A stretch of DNA of 64,000 bases from Timema cristinae. Its lineage: Eukaryota; Arthropoda; Insecta; Phasmatodea; Timematidae. The stretch spans positions 54,546,516 to 54,610,515 of the forward strand of contig JBCFYV010000001.1 of the NCBI GenBank assembly GCA_039000515.1, given 5' to 3'. Each line of letters starts with the position of its first letter. Position 1 is the first letter of the stretch. Made by a program: the position numbers and the translations under genes. Under the pieces are notes generated by a model, which saw only the letters and a list, made by a program, of their open reading frames with translations, was not told the origin of the DNA and did not search any database. Positions 22,333 to 33,179 of the stretch are shown piece after piece.

Positions 22333-25074
22333 TTCAGAAGTTAGTTTTAGTATTGAAAACTGCTACTGGAACATTACCAGCCATTGGTGCACTTAAAGTG
22401 GTAGGAGTTAAGGTCCATTGTCTAACGACTTTTCCTTTCTTCTAAACTTGGCACCGTTGAGATCCTAGCAGGTAAGGTTGCTCGGAAATGTACATTCATT
22501 TAACCCTTTACATATTGGTTTATATGTTTTGAAGACGCGCACTTGACTTATGTCGGTGTCCTCGCAACCAAAGCGACAAATTAAAACACCTGCTCCTGGG
22601 TTTCAACCGCACTACACCAGCTATTTGAGCAAATTCAAAATGGCACTCTAGTTGTCCTCCAGGTGAAACATTTGTCTACTACCTTGGGTTTTACATAACT
22701 TTTTTTTTTTACAAACATTTACACAAATATGTTACATGGCTAATGCTTGCCTTATATAGTATAAGCTGTTAGCATTCTCTAGACCTACATACAATTGAAT
22801 TACTAACACAAAACAAAACTACCCTCATTACATTGAAACAAAACCACACTTTAGCAATAGACTGGACATATTAAAATTATTAGTTTACACACTCTTTAAC
22901 TAAACCAAAATTCTTAAATATTAAATAGCTAAGTGGATGGCAAAGGTTAGATAGAAACATAGTCGTGTTACAATATGAGACTCTCCTCTTGCAACTTATG
23001 AGACAATTGTTCCAAACAAAAAAACAACAACTCGTGAACTCATGCCAAATTGGTGTTTCCTGAAATGTACTGTGCCCCCAATCATCTTCAATTGACCCAC
23101 TAAACTCACCCCAACTGTTTGGGTACCTAACAGCCCCCTAGGCTTCTTATTACACCACTGGTCGCGAATGCTGACTCTCATAATATGAATTTCAACTTCT
23201 TAAAGTGAGATTATCATAACAATCCTCTGCCAGGTGATTTACATACACCATATGAGAAAATTAAACAAGTTAAAAATAATAATTACAAACATTAGTTGAT
23301 TATATGAAGAAAAAAAAACCTTTTTCAAACCCTTAGATAAACATAGACTATAATGACACAATATATTAAATAATATAGTAGTTTGACATAACTATTCAAT
23401 GAAATTATAGGTTGTTTAGAAATAGACATACAAAATGTTATAACGTGCCCTATCATAAGTATAAGCCTACCATGGAAATACTGGGCCTTTTTCACATAAA
23501 TATCAAGCACTTATCATAAGGTTCTACACGTATGAATAATTTATAACTTCATAGGGTGTTTTAAAATAAATACTAAGCGAAATAATAAAAAAGGACATTT
23601 ACACAATGTTGTCTGTTATAAGATAATGGAAATAACTTTCCTCGTTCCTGACTGCAAGGAGCGTAATGACGGAAACCAGGTACCACACTTTCTGGGGCCT
23701 GCTTATGGCGACTAATTGGTGAAATCAAAAGTTCCGGTGCGTCTCTTCTCAGCTGTTGGGGCTACACATCTCAAGTATACAGTACATACTTGTAAACACA
23801 CAAGCCCTATCATAGGGTAACAATTGCAGATAAAGTTCATGGATTTAACTTCTTTTTCTTAAAATAACTTCATTATACTTAAACTGAAAATGCTTAAACT
23901 TCTTAGACCTCGTCATGTTACTTGTCTGCTTCCCATACATGAACAAAGAATGACCTTGGTTGTGATGTTACGTTACTCTCAGAAAATCCCATTCTCTTCT
24001 CTCTTCCTCTAACTATATTTTCTTCTGACATATACAAAAAATAAATAAATAACCTTCAAAGTTTCACCATAAAACATTTAATAATTCTCGATGCTATTCA
24101 TTTCCAATAAAAGTTGTGTGGGTTCCTGCCCTTTCACAAGTTTTAATATTCATGTGACTATCACAAGTCTGCCCAGTCTAACAGGTACCGGCACAGAGGG
24201 ACTAGCCTTAATGTTGACGCTGGTTATAACCATTATACATATATTTTAAATACTCACAGGATTTTCTCTCTCTCATTTTGTAGGCACATTCTTATCGTGT
24301 AGGTCTTCGGGGTGCATCTTCTCTTCACATGGGGTGTTTCTTAACTTCTTTGACGTAGATACTTTAACAATAACAAATAATCTATTACTGATTGTCGAAA
24401 TTATCCATTATAATTCTTAAGTAATAATTGTGGGATAAATTACCCTTTCCACAATACAAAAAAAAATTTCTTCACACTTTTGTTTTATCTTTCTTATCTT
24501 TCCTTAGATTGATACCTGACTTGTATAATACGGTGTGTACCTTCCAACCTTGAGAAAAAAAATGCCGCAGGCTATTTGTTGGATGATGAGAATTTTTCAC
24601 CAATCCTTCCTAGAGTTTTTAAATTCTTCTCTATTTTTTTTTTGTAGTTTTAAGTGTTTTAATTGTGTAGCCGGCTTTAGATATCAACTGTAATCCACAT
24701 TGTTGTGTCTTTCCAGGCCGCCACCTATGCAGTGCTGGAAACTCGTAGAACCATGTACCTAATTTCACCGGAGAGGCGGCTCACGAAAGGGTTGACCAGC
24801 TCTTAATGCTAACATTTAATTTGCTTTAAAATAATTGAATGTTTTACTAATACAAGTCTATAATCGCCTTTTTAAGATATTGATATCAATATTGTCTTCC
24901 ATGCTCAAATTTGAAGTCAAGTGATGATACTATTTAATTATTTGTACAAAAGTTGGCTACTTCTGTTCTTCTGACTGACAAACACATCGATGACTCTGTT
25001 GTTGAAGTTTAGAAATTCAACAATTACATCCTTAAGTATAGAACAAACAGCCAGCGAATTTAACTGATCTTGTC
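22333..25074 (-). other. Non-coding internal region where pol would lie
   Basis: About 2.7 kb between the protease remnant and the 3' LTR. Minus-strand frames are all short, and I see no reverse transcriptase, RNase H or integrase motifs. The DNA is AT-rich with A/T runs and looks unlike the GC-richer gag. Either pol was deleted and replaced by unrelated DNA, or the family is structurally non-autonomous. Confidence 0.7.
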
Positions 25075-25299
25075 CTATGGTGCTCCTGAATCTAATAGAC
25101 ATCTCAGAGATAATCCTTCAACTTCTAACATAAGCTCTGGGCACGTCGGATTTCTTGACATCTCCATTTCTTCCTTTTCATTTAGTAATTCTTCCCTAAG
25201 ATCTACACCAAGGGTGTTAACTTTTTCTTGACATACTAAAAATGCTCCCAGAGTGTGTGGAACCTGCGACCGGTCTGGGCTGCCTACATCGCAGGTCAA
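25075..25299 (-). pseudogene. pro: Aspartic protease remnant of the retrotransposon
   Basis: A 74-codon frame ends LLDSGAP and then a stop at 25,075-25,077. D-S-G is the active-site triad of retropepsins, normally followed by more protease, so the domain is cut just after its catalytic motif; frames beyond carry several stops. Upstream the frame has CDVGSPDR, possibly a degraded zinc-knuckle region lacking the needed Cys/His set. It lies downstream of gag in another frame. Confidence 0.65.
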
Positions 25300-25387
25300 C
25301 AGTTTCCCTCTTTGACAATTACATTTACATCAACTGGTTGAGGATGATGACTAGAACCACGGGATGCTTGCCCTTGATAAACTGGAC

Positions 25388-27163
25388 CTATGTTAGCTGG
25401 TACCCTATGTTGAGGGTTCGTCTGGGACGGTTGAAATGGGGTATGGGAGTTACTCCAAACCTAAAGTCCCTGTCGTTGTCCCCATAAGGGTGGTTCCTAG
25501 GTTGGGGAAAAGGTCCGTTGACTGACCTCTTGTCTCTTACCTCAAGGTTATGATGGGGGTTTTCCCGACCTCTACCAGGATAGTGGTGCTCTGACTGGGC
25601 ACCCCAAACTAAACTACGGCCTGAATGGTCGCGAGGAGGTCTATCTCTCCTCCACGCTTCCTGTGGACGTGCTCCCAGTTGAAACTGTGGAGTAGGTCCT
25701 ACCCACTGTTCCACGTTCGGCCTCCTATGAAGTGGGGAACTAAACTGTCCTACTTTGTCCCTACGCCTATCCTGTTCCAAAGTGTCCAAGCGCTGCAGTC
25801 CGGCCCTATACTCCTCCAAAGTGTTGTAGGTAATCCCTACCAACATCTCGCGGTACCGTATGGGTAGTTGATGCGTGACCATATATATCAACTCAGAGTC
25901 ACTGATGTTCGACTCGAAATTCCTACTTTTACTATACATGTCGGCAAGGTAACCCTCCAGAGTACCTCCGTTCTCATGGTACCTTGACGTATGTAATTTA
26001 GCCCTCATTTGGCCCTGGATCTCCACACTCCAAAACATTGCTAGGAATCGGGTTCGAAACTCCTCCCAGCCTGTGATGCTTTCGCGCACTACCGACCACC
26101 AAGGAAAAGCGTCACCAGTGAGGGAACTGCTCCCTAACCTTATTTTTTCCTTATCATTTAGTCGACGCCCTTCAAAAAGTTCCTCCAGAGTGTTGAGGTG
26201 GCTAACGGGATCCTGCCCACTCCTACGATTGAATTTAGGGAGTCTATCCCCAAGAGCCCGGTCTCCTAAAAGGGTACACAAAGATGAAGAAAATGGGCTT
26301 AAGTCGCCCAGCCCTCCTAACCTGACCTGGTCTGACAATCCCTCAAGCTGGTTCTTTACCATTTTTACCTCCTCGGCTGTATCAGTCAACCTCTGATCCA
26401 ACACCACCTGGGTTTTGGCTAAATCCCGGTTCTTGTCTTTCAGTGAGCCAACAGTAGAGTTCAGAATCCCCAGTGTATTTGTCTGACTCTCGTTTCCTGT
26501 GCGCACCTCTAGGCTTAGTCTATTCAATCCTTCCTCTAGCTGTGCGACCTGCTGTTCTTGCTTCTGTGCCGTCAACCTTTGGTTTGACTCCAAGGTCAGG
26601 CTAAGCTCATCCCTTGACTCCAGGATCTCTTTCTTAACACTGGCCAGCTCCTGCCTAAACCGCTCTTCAGTGGCCTCAACTCTAACCTCAAAGTCGGCCC
26701 TGGTCTTGCCTATTGCCGCTGAAAACTCTTCCCTCATACTGACCGTTAATGACCCGATGTGACGCATAATCTCACTGCGGGTTTCCTCCTGAGTATAAAC
26801 GAGCTTTCTCTCGAGGACTAACTGCCCTTCCCTCATCTCCATTAACAACTGTTGGATACCCGCCATAAGGTCCAACGAAGGGGTACTATGGGGAACTTCC
26901 ATAGGGAAAGGAGGGATTTTGTCCCCGTCTGGTGACGGACCCTCAAAATAAGTTTGGGATGAGTCGTCGCTCAAATCCTCAACCACTACTTGGTCCCTAA
27001 CTACCTTTTCCTGCTGTGGTGTCGTGGTAGCAGCATCATCCTCCAACCCTACATCAATTGATTGTCCATCCATTATTGTGGGTAAAACCTCAGCCTCATA
27101 CCTAATGTTTATCTTAGACTGTCCTCTGTCCCTACTTCTAAGAAAATACCCTTCCTGGCTCAT
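25388..27163 (-). CDS. gag: Retrotransposon Gag (591 aa)
   Basis: This protein would form the particle of the LTR element. The ATG lies about 55 bp after the primer-binding site, so the start is well placed. The N-terminal 90 residues are acidic and polar. Residues of roughly 100-285 are heptad-like and rich in E, Q, L and R, a long predicted coiled coil. Residues of about 310-470 carry a Retrotrans_gag/capsid-like domain (LPKFNRRSGQDP, TGDAFPWWSVVRES, GWEEFRTRF, then QLPIRYREMLVGI). The C-terminal ~120 residues are basic and R/P/H/G-rich, as for RNA binding. The frame ends LNIGYQLT; an overlapping frame continues PVYQGQASRGSSHHPQP, suggesting a frameshift that removed the nucleocapsid end. 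GC content is well above its surroundings. Assignment to Ty3/gypsy rests on gag style, PBS and 4-bp duplication. Confidence 0.85.
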   Translation of the reverse strand: MSQEGYFLRSRDRGQSKINIRYEAEVLPTIMDGQSIDVGLEDDAATTTPQQEKVVRDQVVVEDLSDDSSQTYFEGPSPDGDKIPPFPMEVPHSTPSLDLMAGIQQLLMEMREGQLVLERKLVYTQEETRSEIMRHIGSLTVSMREEFSAAIGKTRADFEVRVEATEERFRQELASVKKEILESRDELSLTLESNQRLTAQKQEQQVAQLEEGLNRLSLEVRTGNESQTNTLGILNSTVGSLKDKNRDLAKTQVVLDQRLTDTAEEVKMVKNQLEGLSDQVRLGGLGDLSPFSSSLCTLLGDRALGDRLPKFNRRSGQDPVSHLNTLEELFEGRRLNDKEKIRLGSSSLTGDAFPWWSVVRESITGWEEFRTRFLAMFWSVEIQGQMRAKLHTSRYHENGGTLEGYLADMYSKSRNFESNISDSELIYMVTHQLPIRYREMLVGITYNTLEEYRAGLQRLDTLEQDRRRDKVGQFSSPLHRRPNVEQWVGPTPQFQLGARPQEAWRRDRPPRDHSGRSLVWGAQSEHHYPGRGRENPHHNLEVRDKRSVNGPFPQPRNHPYGDNDRDFRFGVTPIPHFNRPRRTLNIGYQLT

Positions 27164-27217
27164 AACCTAAACCACATTTGAAAATACTAGGTTGCTCTAT
27201 CCTAACCTTATCGAAAA

Positions 27218-27236
27218 GCCCCGCGTTAAGGCGCCA
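27218..27236 (-). other. Primer-binding site, tRNA-Lys-like
   Basis: One base inside the 5' LTR, the minus strand reads TGGCGCCTTAACGCGGGGC. From memory this matches the complement of an animal tRNA-Lys(CUU) 3' end (TGGCGCCCAACGTGGGGC) apart from two or three differences including a 1-nt insertion. Confidence 0.7.
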
Positions 27237-27237
27237 C

Positions 27238-28122
27238 TGTGAAAAAAAAAAAAAAAAAGTTATTTTAATTAAATATATATTTCTCCTACTGTTGTATGTA
27301 AAAAAAAAATAGTTCAATTTCATCTAGCTCAGTTGCATGAGGAAACTTAATCTCGGGACCTCTGGGTTTAGATAGGCACTTATACTTAACCTGCCTGCGG
27401 AGCTCCGGTAAATCACATATCTAGGTTAACATATTTATATAACATTTGTTTTGTTGTCAAAGCTATAATTATTATATCACAATCTTAATTCAATTTAAAT
27501 CATTCGATAACAAAAAAAAAAAAACCTTTTTCCTTACATTTTCAAAGGCCAAATAATACCAACATATATACCTAAGTCCAACCACGTACAAAATTATGGC
27601 ACAGAAAGTTTATTATTTACCCTTAACACAATTAGACTTCTTTGAGTCAAACAAAATAGCCACACTGCTCACAGCCACCTATTATTTACCTTTTTTTTTT
27701 ATTAAAACCATCCTCAGTCCCGCAATAATATAAAAAAATTGAAACTTCTCACCCTAGACCATCTGTAGTCGAGAACTCGATCATATGTACATATCTCTTT
27801 ATGTTTACTGAAGGATATGCATGTCCTCACAAACTCTTCAAGTAGTAATCAAGATCCTGGTGTACATCCTTTCATAATCTTAAACTGGTAATAAGTAGTG
27901 GAACAAGTCCTTTTTTCTTCTTTGCTAATGATTGTAAAGTGTTTACATCCCGGCATTAATATCACTCCTTTTTAACCCCACGCCAATAACAAAACAAAAG
28001 AACCTTTCCAATACACGCCAAAGAGGTGATACCATTTAGAAGTAGTAATATTGTTGGAATAGTGACGTATGGATGATTGTAAATAGGGATTATAATTAAA
28101 AGGGATGGTTTTCTTTGTCACA
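27238..28122 (-). mobile_element. 5' LTR (right) of the retrotransposon
   Basis: 885 bp, starting TGTGAAAAA and ending TTTGTCACA on the plus strand. Transcription would run leftward. The A-run at its inner end is longer here than in the other LTR. No promoter element was assigned with confidence. Confidence 0.95.
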
Positions 28123-28126
28123 TGGT
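28123..28126. repeat. LTR element target duplication, right
   Basis: TGGT, identical to 21,418-21,421. Confidence 0.75.
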
Positions 28127-28129
28127 CAT

Positions 28130-28766
28130 TTTGAACAAGATAAAAAGTGTGAATATAGTATTTTTTAATTTAGTATTCCTTGTTCCCACAAAGGCAAAAC
28201 AGAAAATTCTTATGGTTTTTTAATATGTTTATTATTTCAATAAGTTACAAGAATGCCAATTATACAGTAGGTAGATATTATTAGAATAGTTTGATGACAC
28301 TTTTATTATTGTATTATTGTATTAACCTATCCAGCACCTTAGACATAGATAAGGGATAGTATAGATCGATATCTTCCATGTATCAAGTATGAACAGTTTT
28401 CAGCGCTAGCGGTGGTTGTAGGCGGTACTAAATATCAAACCTGGCCGTTGACGTCACATTCAAATGTATTGTTAATATTTTTCTGCTCGTTATAATTTCT
28501 TTCATTTCATTAATTACAACCAGGGATCATACTATGTAAATATATATTTTATTTTAGATATATTTATATAAAAATCATAACATACAAGCATACCTATATT
28601 TATAATAAATTAGAATATATTTATATACTTCTTTATTATTACCGAATAAAAGCATCAGTTTATAATTCAACCAAGTAGATGCATTTAAACCCACGAAACA
28701 AATAAGGAAAAATGGGGTGATAAATAAATATAAATAAAAAATAAGTGTACTTCATCAGTTAACTTT
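28130..28766. other. AT-rich DNA, nothing recognised
   Basis: Flank of the LTR element. No repeat match or coding signal. Confidence 0.4.
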
Positions 28767-28777
28767 TGTAACGTTTG

Positions 28778-28911
28778 TGGGGAATGCCAGGCCTCCACCG
28801 TGGTTCGGATTCCACGTTAAACTGTAGGTCCTTCATTTCATCTCATAATCACCCTACCATTACACATTAGCGTAAGTGCGTATAACCCGAACGGGTAGTA
28901 AGACGCGATGC

Positions 28912-28968
<57 letters not shown>
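28778..28968 (+). mobile_element. SINE family A, 5'-truncated, exact target duplication
   Basis: Begins in the body at TGGGGAATGCCAGGCCTCC; has an intact tail and a (TAA)n of about 60 bp. TGTAACGTTTG at 28,767-28,777 recurs at 28,969-28,979, so the truncation happened during insertion and not by later loss. Confidence 0.95.
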
Positions 28969-28970
<2 letters not shown>

Positions 28971-29081
28971 TAACGTTTGAATTGATCGTCCAATCACAGC
29001 GCGATATTTGCCTACACTAGCGATGCCGTGGTCATAGAAATAACTAAAATAAGGTTGAAGTAGCTCCCATAAAAGATAACC

Positions 29082-29290
29082 GACCGTGACCTTAGATCAG
29101 TCGGTAGATTGTTATTCTACTGAGTTAAGGTTCCCGGGTTTGATTCCCAGCATGGTCGAAATATGTATTACTGGTGAAATGTGGGTTTACACTCCCACAG
29201 TAATAATGACCGGGGACTGGATGTTGTGTCTGTTCTAGAGTTAAGCTAGATTATAAGTCATATGAAGCTAAGATAGGCCTAGCAGAACTA
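29082..29290 (+). mobile_element. SINE family F, copy 2
   Basis: Head GATCAGTCGGTAGATTG and B box GGGTTTGATTCCC, with acceptor-like ends GACCGTG (29,082-29,088) and CATGGTC (about 29,151-29,157) that pair fully with one G-T. There are four extra nucleotides before the D arm, so it is not a normal tRNA gene. The body shares CTGGATGTTGTGTCTGTTC with 10.6 kb. Confidence 0.65.
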
Positions 29291-29641
29291 GAAAAACTTA
29301 TCAGAATAATTAATCATGATCTTATATATAAATGAATGCCCTTATTTTTGAAAAAGTTAAATAGTGTGTCAGATTTTTTCAAGACCATTTACAATTATAA
29401 TGAAGGTGATATTTATGTATCTTTTTAGTGATTTTCTTACGAATGTAAATTTCTAGCAGATTTTAGATATTTGTAATATCTATTATAAGTGACTGCTGCT
29501 AATCTCATGACTTTAAATAATAGTAGATATAATAACACTTTCTATCTGTCATAGATATTCATTTGTAATAAAAATGGGCTATATTTACCATCACACACAT
29601 ACACAAATATATATATATATGTACCACTCGTTTACCTTGAA

Positions 29642-29701
29642 AAGCGTATAACCCGAACGGGTAGTAAGGCGCGGTGCTAAATATTATTATTATTATTATT
29701 A
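29642..29701 (+). mobile_element. SINE tail-only insertion with target duplication
   Basis: The insert consists only of AA, the shared 3' hairpin GCGTATAACCCGAACGGG plus TAGTAAGGCGCGGTGCTAA, and an ATT/TAA run. TTTACCTTGAA at 29,631-29,641 is repeated at 29,702-29,712. It starts two bases before the outer stem. The single change ACGC to GCGC keeps pairing by a wobble. Confidence 0.9.
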
Positions 29702-29712
29702 TTTACCTTGAA

Positions 29713-30600
29713 TGGTAGTAAGCTTACCTTGCTTAGTTCTACTATGGCTTAGTTTATAAGCTAAATGAAAGTTAAAATGTGTTCTAAAATGTTTGATAAG
29801 ATAAAGTGTGTCTGTCAAAGTAGAACTGCCACTTTTCTGGCTAAAGCGGGCTATGCATATTGTAAAGGTCTTGTGTGTGTCTAAAATTTAAACTGAAATA
29901 TAAATTTTTTGATTCGGAAAATTTTATTTTTCAACATTAGTAATTTTATTCAATAAAAGATAAAGAAATGATCGCAAACAAAGCGTTTTTAACCTTAATC
30001 GAGAACCGTCAATAGTAACTGCCAACCACCCTCCAATCCAATTTGAATTCTCTTCAATTAGATTGAAAGGACGGTAAGAAAAAGGTTTCTATTCAGTCAC
30101 TCCAAGGAAAAACTATACAAGTCACGTTTACAATAAAACAACCTTACAGCACTTTTAAAAATAAAAATAAAACCATTACACTTTACGATAATCTGTACTT
30201 GCTTAAGATCTAATGGAGTTTCAAGTCAACCCACCATTTTATAAAATTAGAGATGGCTAATCAAATACTATATAAAACTACCAAAATGTTTTAATTACAA
30301 TTATATTTTAGCGATGTAACACGATATGTCTCTACAACACTTAGTCTAAGTAAATCGAAACTAATTATTTAAAAAAATTCAATTTCAATTTTTCAATAAT
30401 TTATTAAGCCAGTTTTGTTCAAGGTTTATTAACAATCTATGATATTTGTTTTTACAAAATTGGTGTACTTTTGTGATAAAACAGCTATCAAAATTGATAT
30501 ATCCCAATCACATGACATGACGTATGAATATGTGAAAGTAAATCCATGTTATCTTTGAAAGAAGTTACAGGAAAGGTGAATAGAAACAAATAAATTGGAT
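29713..30600. other. AT-rich DNA, nothing recognised
   Basis: No repeat match, motif cluster or coding signal noted. Confidence 0.4.
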
Positions 30601-30611
30601 AAACACAATAT

Positions 30612-31050
30612 AGCTTTTACAATGAAAATAGGAATACATTTCACACTTTACATTGCTGCCACTGGACAAAGAGGTAAATGGCTGCCTCTTGAAAAAAATC
30701 GATCATCACCGCTAGATCCCCGACCTAGGTTTCATTCTATTGGAACTCATCAGGATGGAGTTTGAAACGCGCAACCCAACTCCTAAATGAGAGAACCAAA
30801 AATCTCAAAAGAGATAAAAAGGAAAATGTTGAAGAATAATTATAGAACGCTTATAAAAGAAACATGTAACATGGTTCCTCTTTTAGGAAGTTTCGTTGAG
30901 CGTTTCACACTCCTCCTGATGAATTTCGATAGAATGAAACCTAGGTCGGGGGATTGAACGGTAACAATCGATTTTATTCATGAGGCAACAATTACCTCTT
31001 TGTCCAGTGGCAGCAATGTAAAGTGTGTGCTGTGTTCTTTTCATTGTAAA
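30612..31050. repeat. Large imperfect inverted duplication (repeat I)
   Basis: Arms of about 160 bp at 30,612-30,775 and 30,886-31,050 are reverse complements at roughly 80% by eye. The best blocks are CACTTTACATTGCTGCCACT followed by GGACAAAGAGGTAA, and GACCTAGGTTTCATTCTAT. The spacer is about 110 bp. The short ORFs across the arms are not recognised. Confidence 0.8.
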
Positions 31051-31284
31051 AGTCATATTGTATTCACCCCCTTTCATACGTTTCTGTCCACCTTTCCTAT
31101 CCCTTCTTCCAAATATAGAAAAATACTTCAAAAGGTGATAAGAGAATTTCCTGAAAATAAGTCTAGTAGCTCCTTAGTTATTAAATTTGAATATTTCTGA
31201 TAAAATTGAACTGTACACACGCACTGCTAGAATCTTCCTCAAAAAGATTTCCCTAAAACATATATTTAAATAATATTTATATTT

Positions 31285-31495
31285 TTTCCCCATCACGTCT
31301 ACTACCCAATACGCTGATAGGGTAAGGACGAGTAATGTAGAATATAAGATTAAATGTATCTGCAATTGAATGGTGAAGAAAGGTTTTTTTTAAAAGAAAA
31401 ACCTACCCTCACTACACCAAACGGATTTCGAGCCATGGACTACCCTACATCGTTAAGTCAGAATAAATGAGCTTGACTGCGTGGTGGCATGGGTC
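31285..31495 (-). mobile_element. SINE family B copy
   Basis: Tail CACGTCTACTACCCAATACG with an internal deletion, body TAAATGTATCTGCAATTG, decayed B box and head GACTGCGTGGTGGCATGGG. Confidence 0.55.
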
Positions 31496-31499
31496 TTAT

Positions 31500-32560
31500 C
31501 TTGTTAAATATATAATTTATTTTCAGTTTAAAAATTATTTATATATTTTTTCTACAAAGGAAAACCCTCAGAAACATTTCTACAAACTACAACAATAAAA
31601 AACCAGACAGTTTTAACGACCACGTGTTTACTGATGTACAGAAGTCGAAGCATGCATTGTTGTCGTGTTACAGCCCTTTTATACACCTGTGGTGGAGGTT
31701 GGGAGGGGGTACCAGGCCACCCACTGGGCTAAGGTCCACCCCATGGGGTTGAGGTGCGTTATGCTCTTCAACCCCCACATTCCCTCCTTTCTATATAAAT
31801 CTGTCAATCTTATGAGCCGACACACATGCATTTTTTTAAGGGGAAAAAATGTTTAATGCTTTAAATGCTAAGAAATCCGTCGGACGTTTCAAAAGAATTT
31901 TGTATATCATCAACATTAGGAATCCAACACATTAAAATAAACACTATGAAGGAAATAGTTTTTTTTATAGCAATAACGGATGTGAAACTTTTCTTCTAAT
32001 AGTCCTACTATAGTACATAATAGAACTAAAATAATTATTTTAATGTGTATCTTTAAAAGTTAGAAGGTTTTTATCATTCAACCATATTTTGTAAGTAATA
32101 ATGTACAGTTGTATTTTTATAATCCTTTTAAAAATACCTTATTATACTCATTACCCTTAAAATGAGAGTTTTTTGAAGTTATACTTCCTTAGGCGCGTTA
32201 TGAAAAAATGATGAGAGTGAAATTTTATGATGCGCGCGCATCACTGGAACACAAAAGTAACAGGTTGAAGCTAAACCGCTCATTAAGTCTCGAAAAAAAA
32301 AGCTACCAACAAAATAGAAATAGAACCTCTGTTAGTCGCGCATGTTGGTACGCTCGTCGCCTCTGATCCCTGTTTTCATATATATTATATTTATCCACAT
32401 GTTTCTAGTTTCTACATTCACAACACGTGTTTTAGTTTCATACAAGTGCGAATTATATATGTGCTAATAAATTATATTCAGTAGTGATTTAAATTGAATA
32501 TTTTGATTAATATTATTTACGATTCGTAAATATTAGTGAAAAAAATTGTGCTTATAGACT
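31500..32560. other. Unassigned stretch
   Basis: A short GC-rich patch at 31,680-31,790 (63-codon ORF, not recognised) in AT-rich DNA; GCGCGCGC-like alternation near 32,230. Confidence 0.35.
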
Positions 32561-32589
32561 TTTTCAAGTGCTCCAATAGAATTGAGGTT

Positions 32590-33175
32590 AACTATCCGTT
32601 TGTATTATTTATTGATATAAATTAAAATATTATTATTTAACATAATTAATACTAAATATTATTAAATTATTATTGTTAAATATTTATTATTGGTTATTTA
32701 ATATTTACAAAATAAAGAAATAAAATTAATAAAACATGTAATAAAAAAATTGTGATAACATATTTAATCGAACATCAAATTAAAATATTAATTTTTAATA
32801 TTTATTATTAAATTGAATTAATAATAAATATTTATAAAAATAAATGAACCAATTTAATGAAAACTTTTTGATAAAAATGAAAGGTGAATATTAAATTAAG
32901 TACATAATAAATATTTAAAAAATGAATAAACTTAAATTCAATTTTTGAATTTATTATTAAATTTATTCATTTACTTTTAAAATATTAAATAACCAATAAT
33001 AAATATTTAAAATTAAGAATCTTATAATATTTAGTACAAATTATGGCATATATATTTATTATTTTCTAAATTTTATTTTTAATAATTATTTATATATTAT
33101 TAAATTATTAATTTTCAATTTTAAATATTTATTATTAATTTCTAATATCTAATTCTCTACAATAAATCTTATTTA
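32590..33175. repeat. Extreme AT domain with internal inverted repeats
   Basis: Almost pure A/T built from TAAATATTTATTATT-like words. A perfect 28-bp inverted pair lies at 32,678-32,705 and 32,981-33,008. A smaller hairpin with 14-bp arms is centred at about 32,816. It is a candidate matrix-attachment or DNA-unwinding region, by composition only. Confidence 0.75.
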
Positions 33176-33179
33176 ATGA

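Noticed and set aside
25242..26762. Plus-strand ORFs of 80-107 codons inside the LTR element
   Set aside because: They are antisense shadows of the minus-strand gag frame.
25388..27163. Endogenous virus with envelope
   Set aside because: No envelope-like frame is visible; only gag and a cut protease are present, so it is treated as a non-autonomous retrotransposon.
29082..29157. Functional tRNA gene
   Set aside because: Acceptor ends pair, but four extra bases precede the D arm and the body continues as SINE family F, also present at 10.5 kb.
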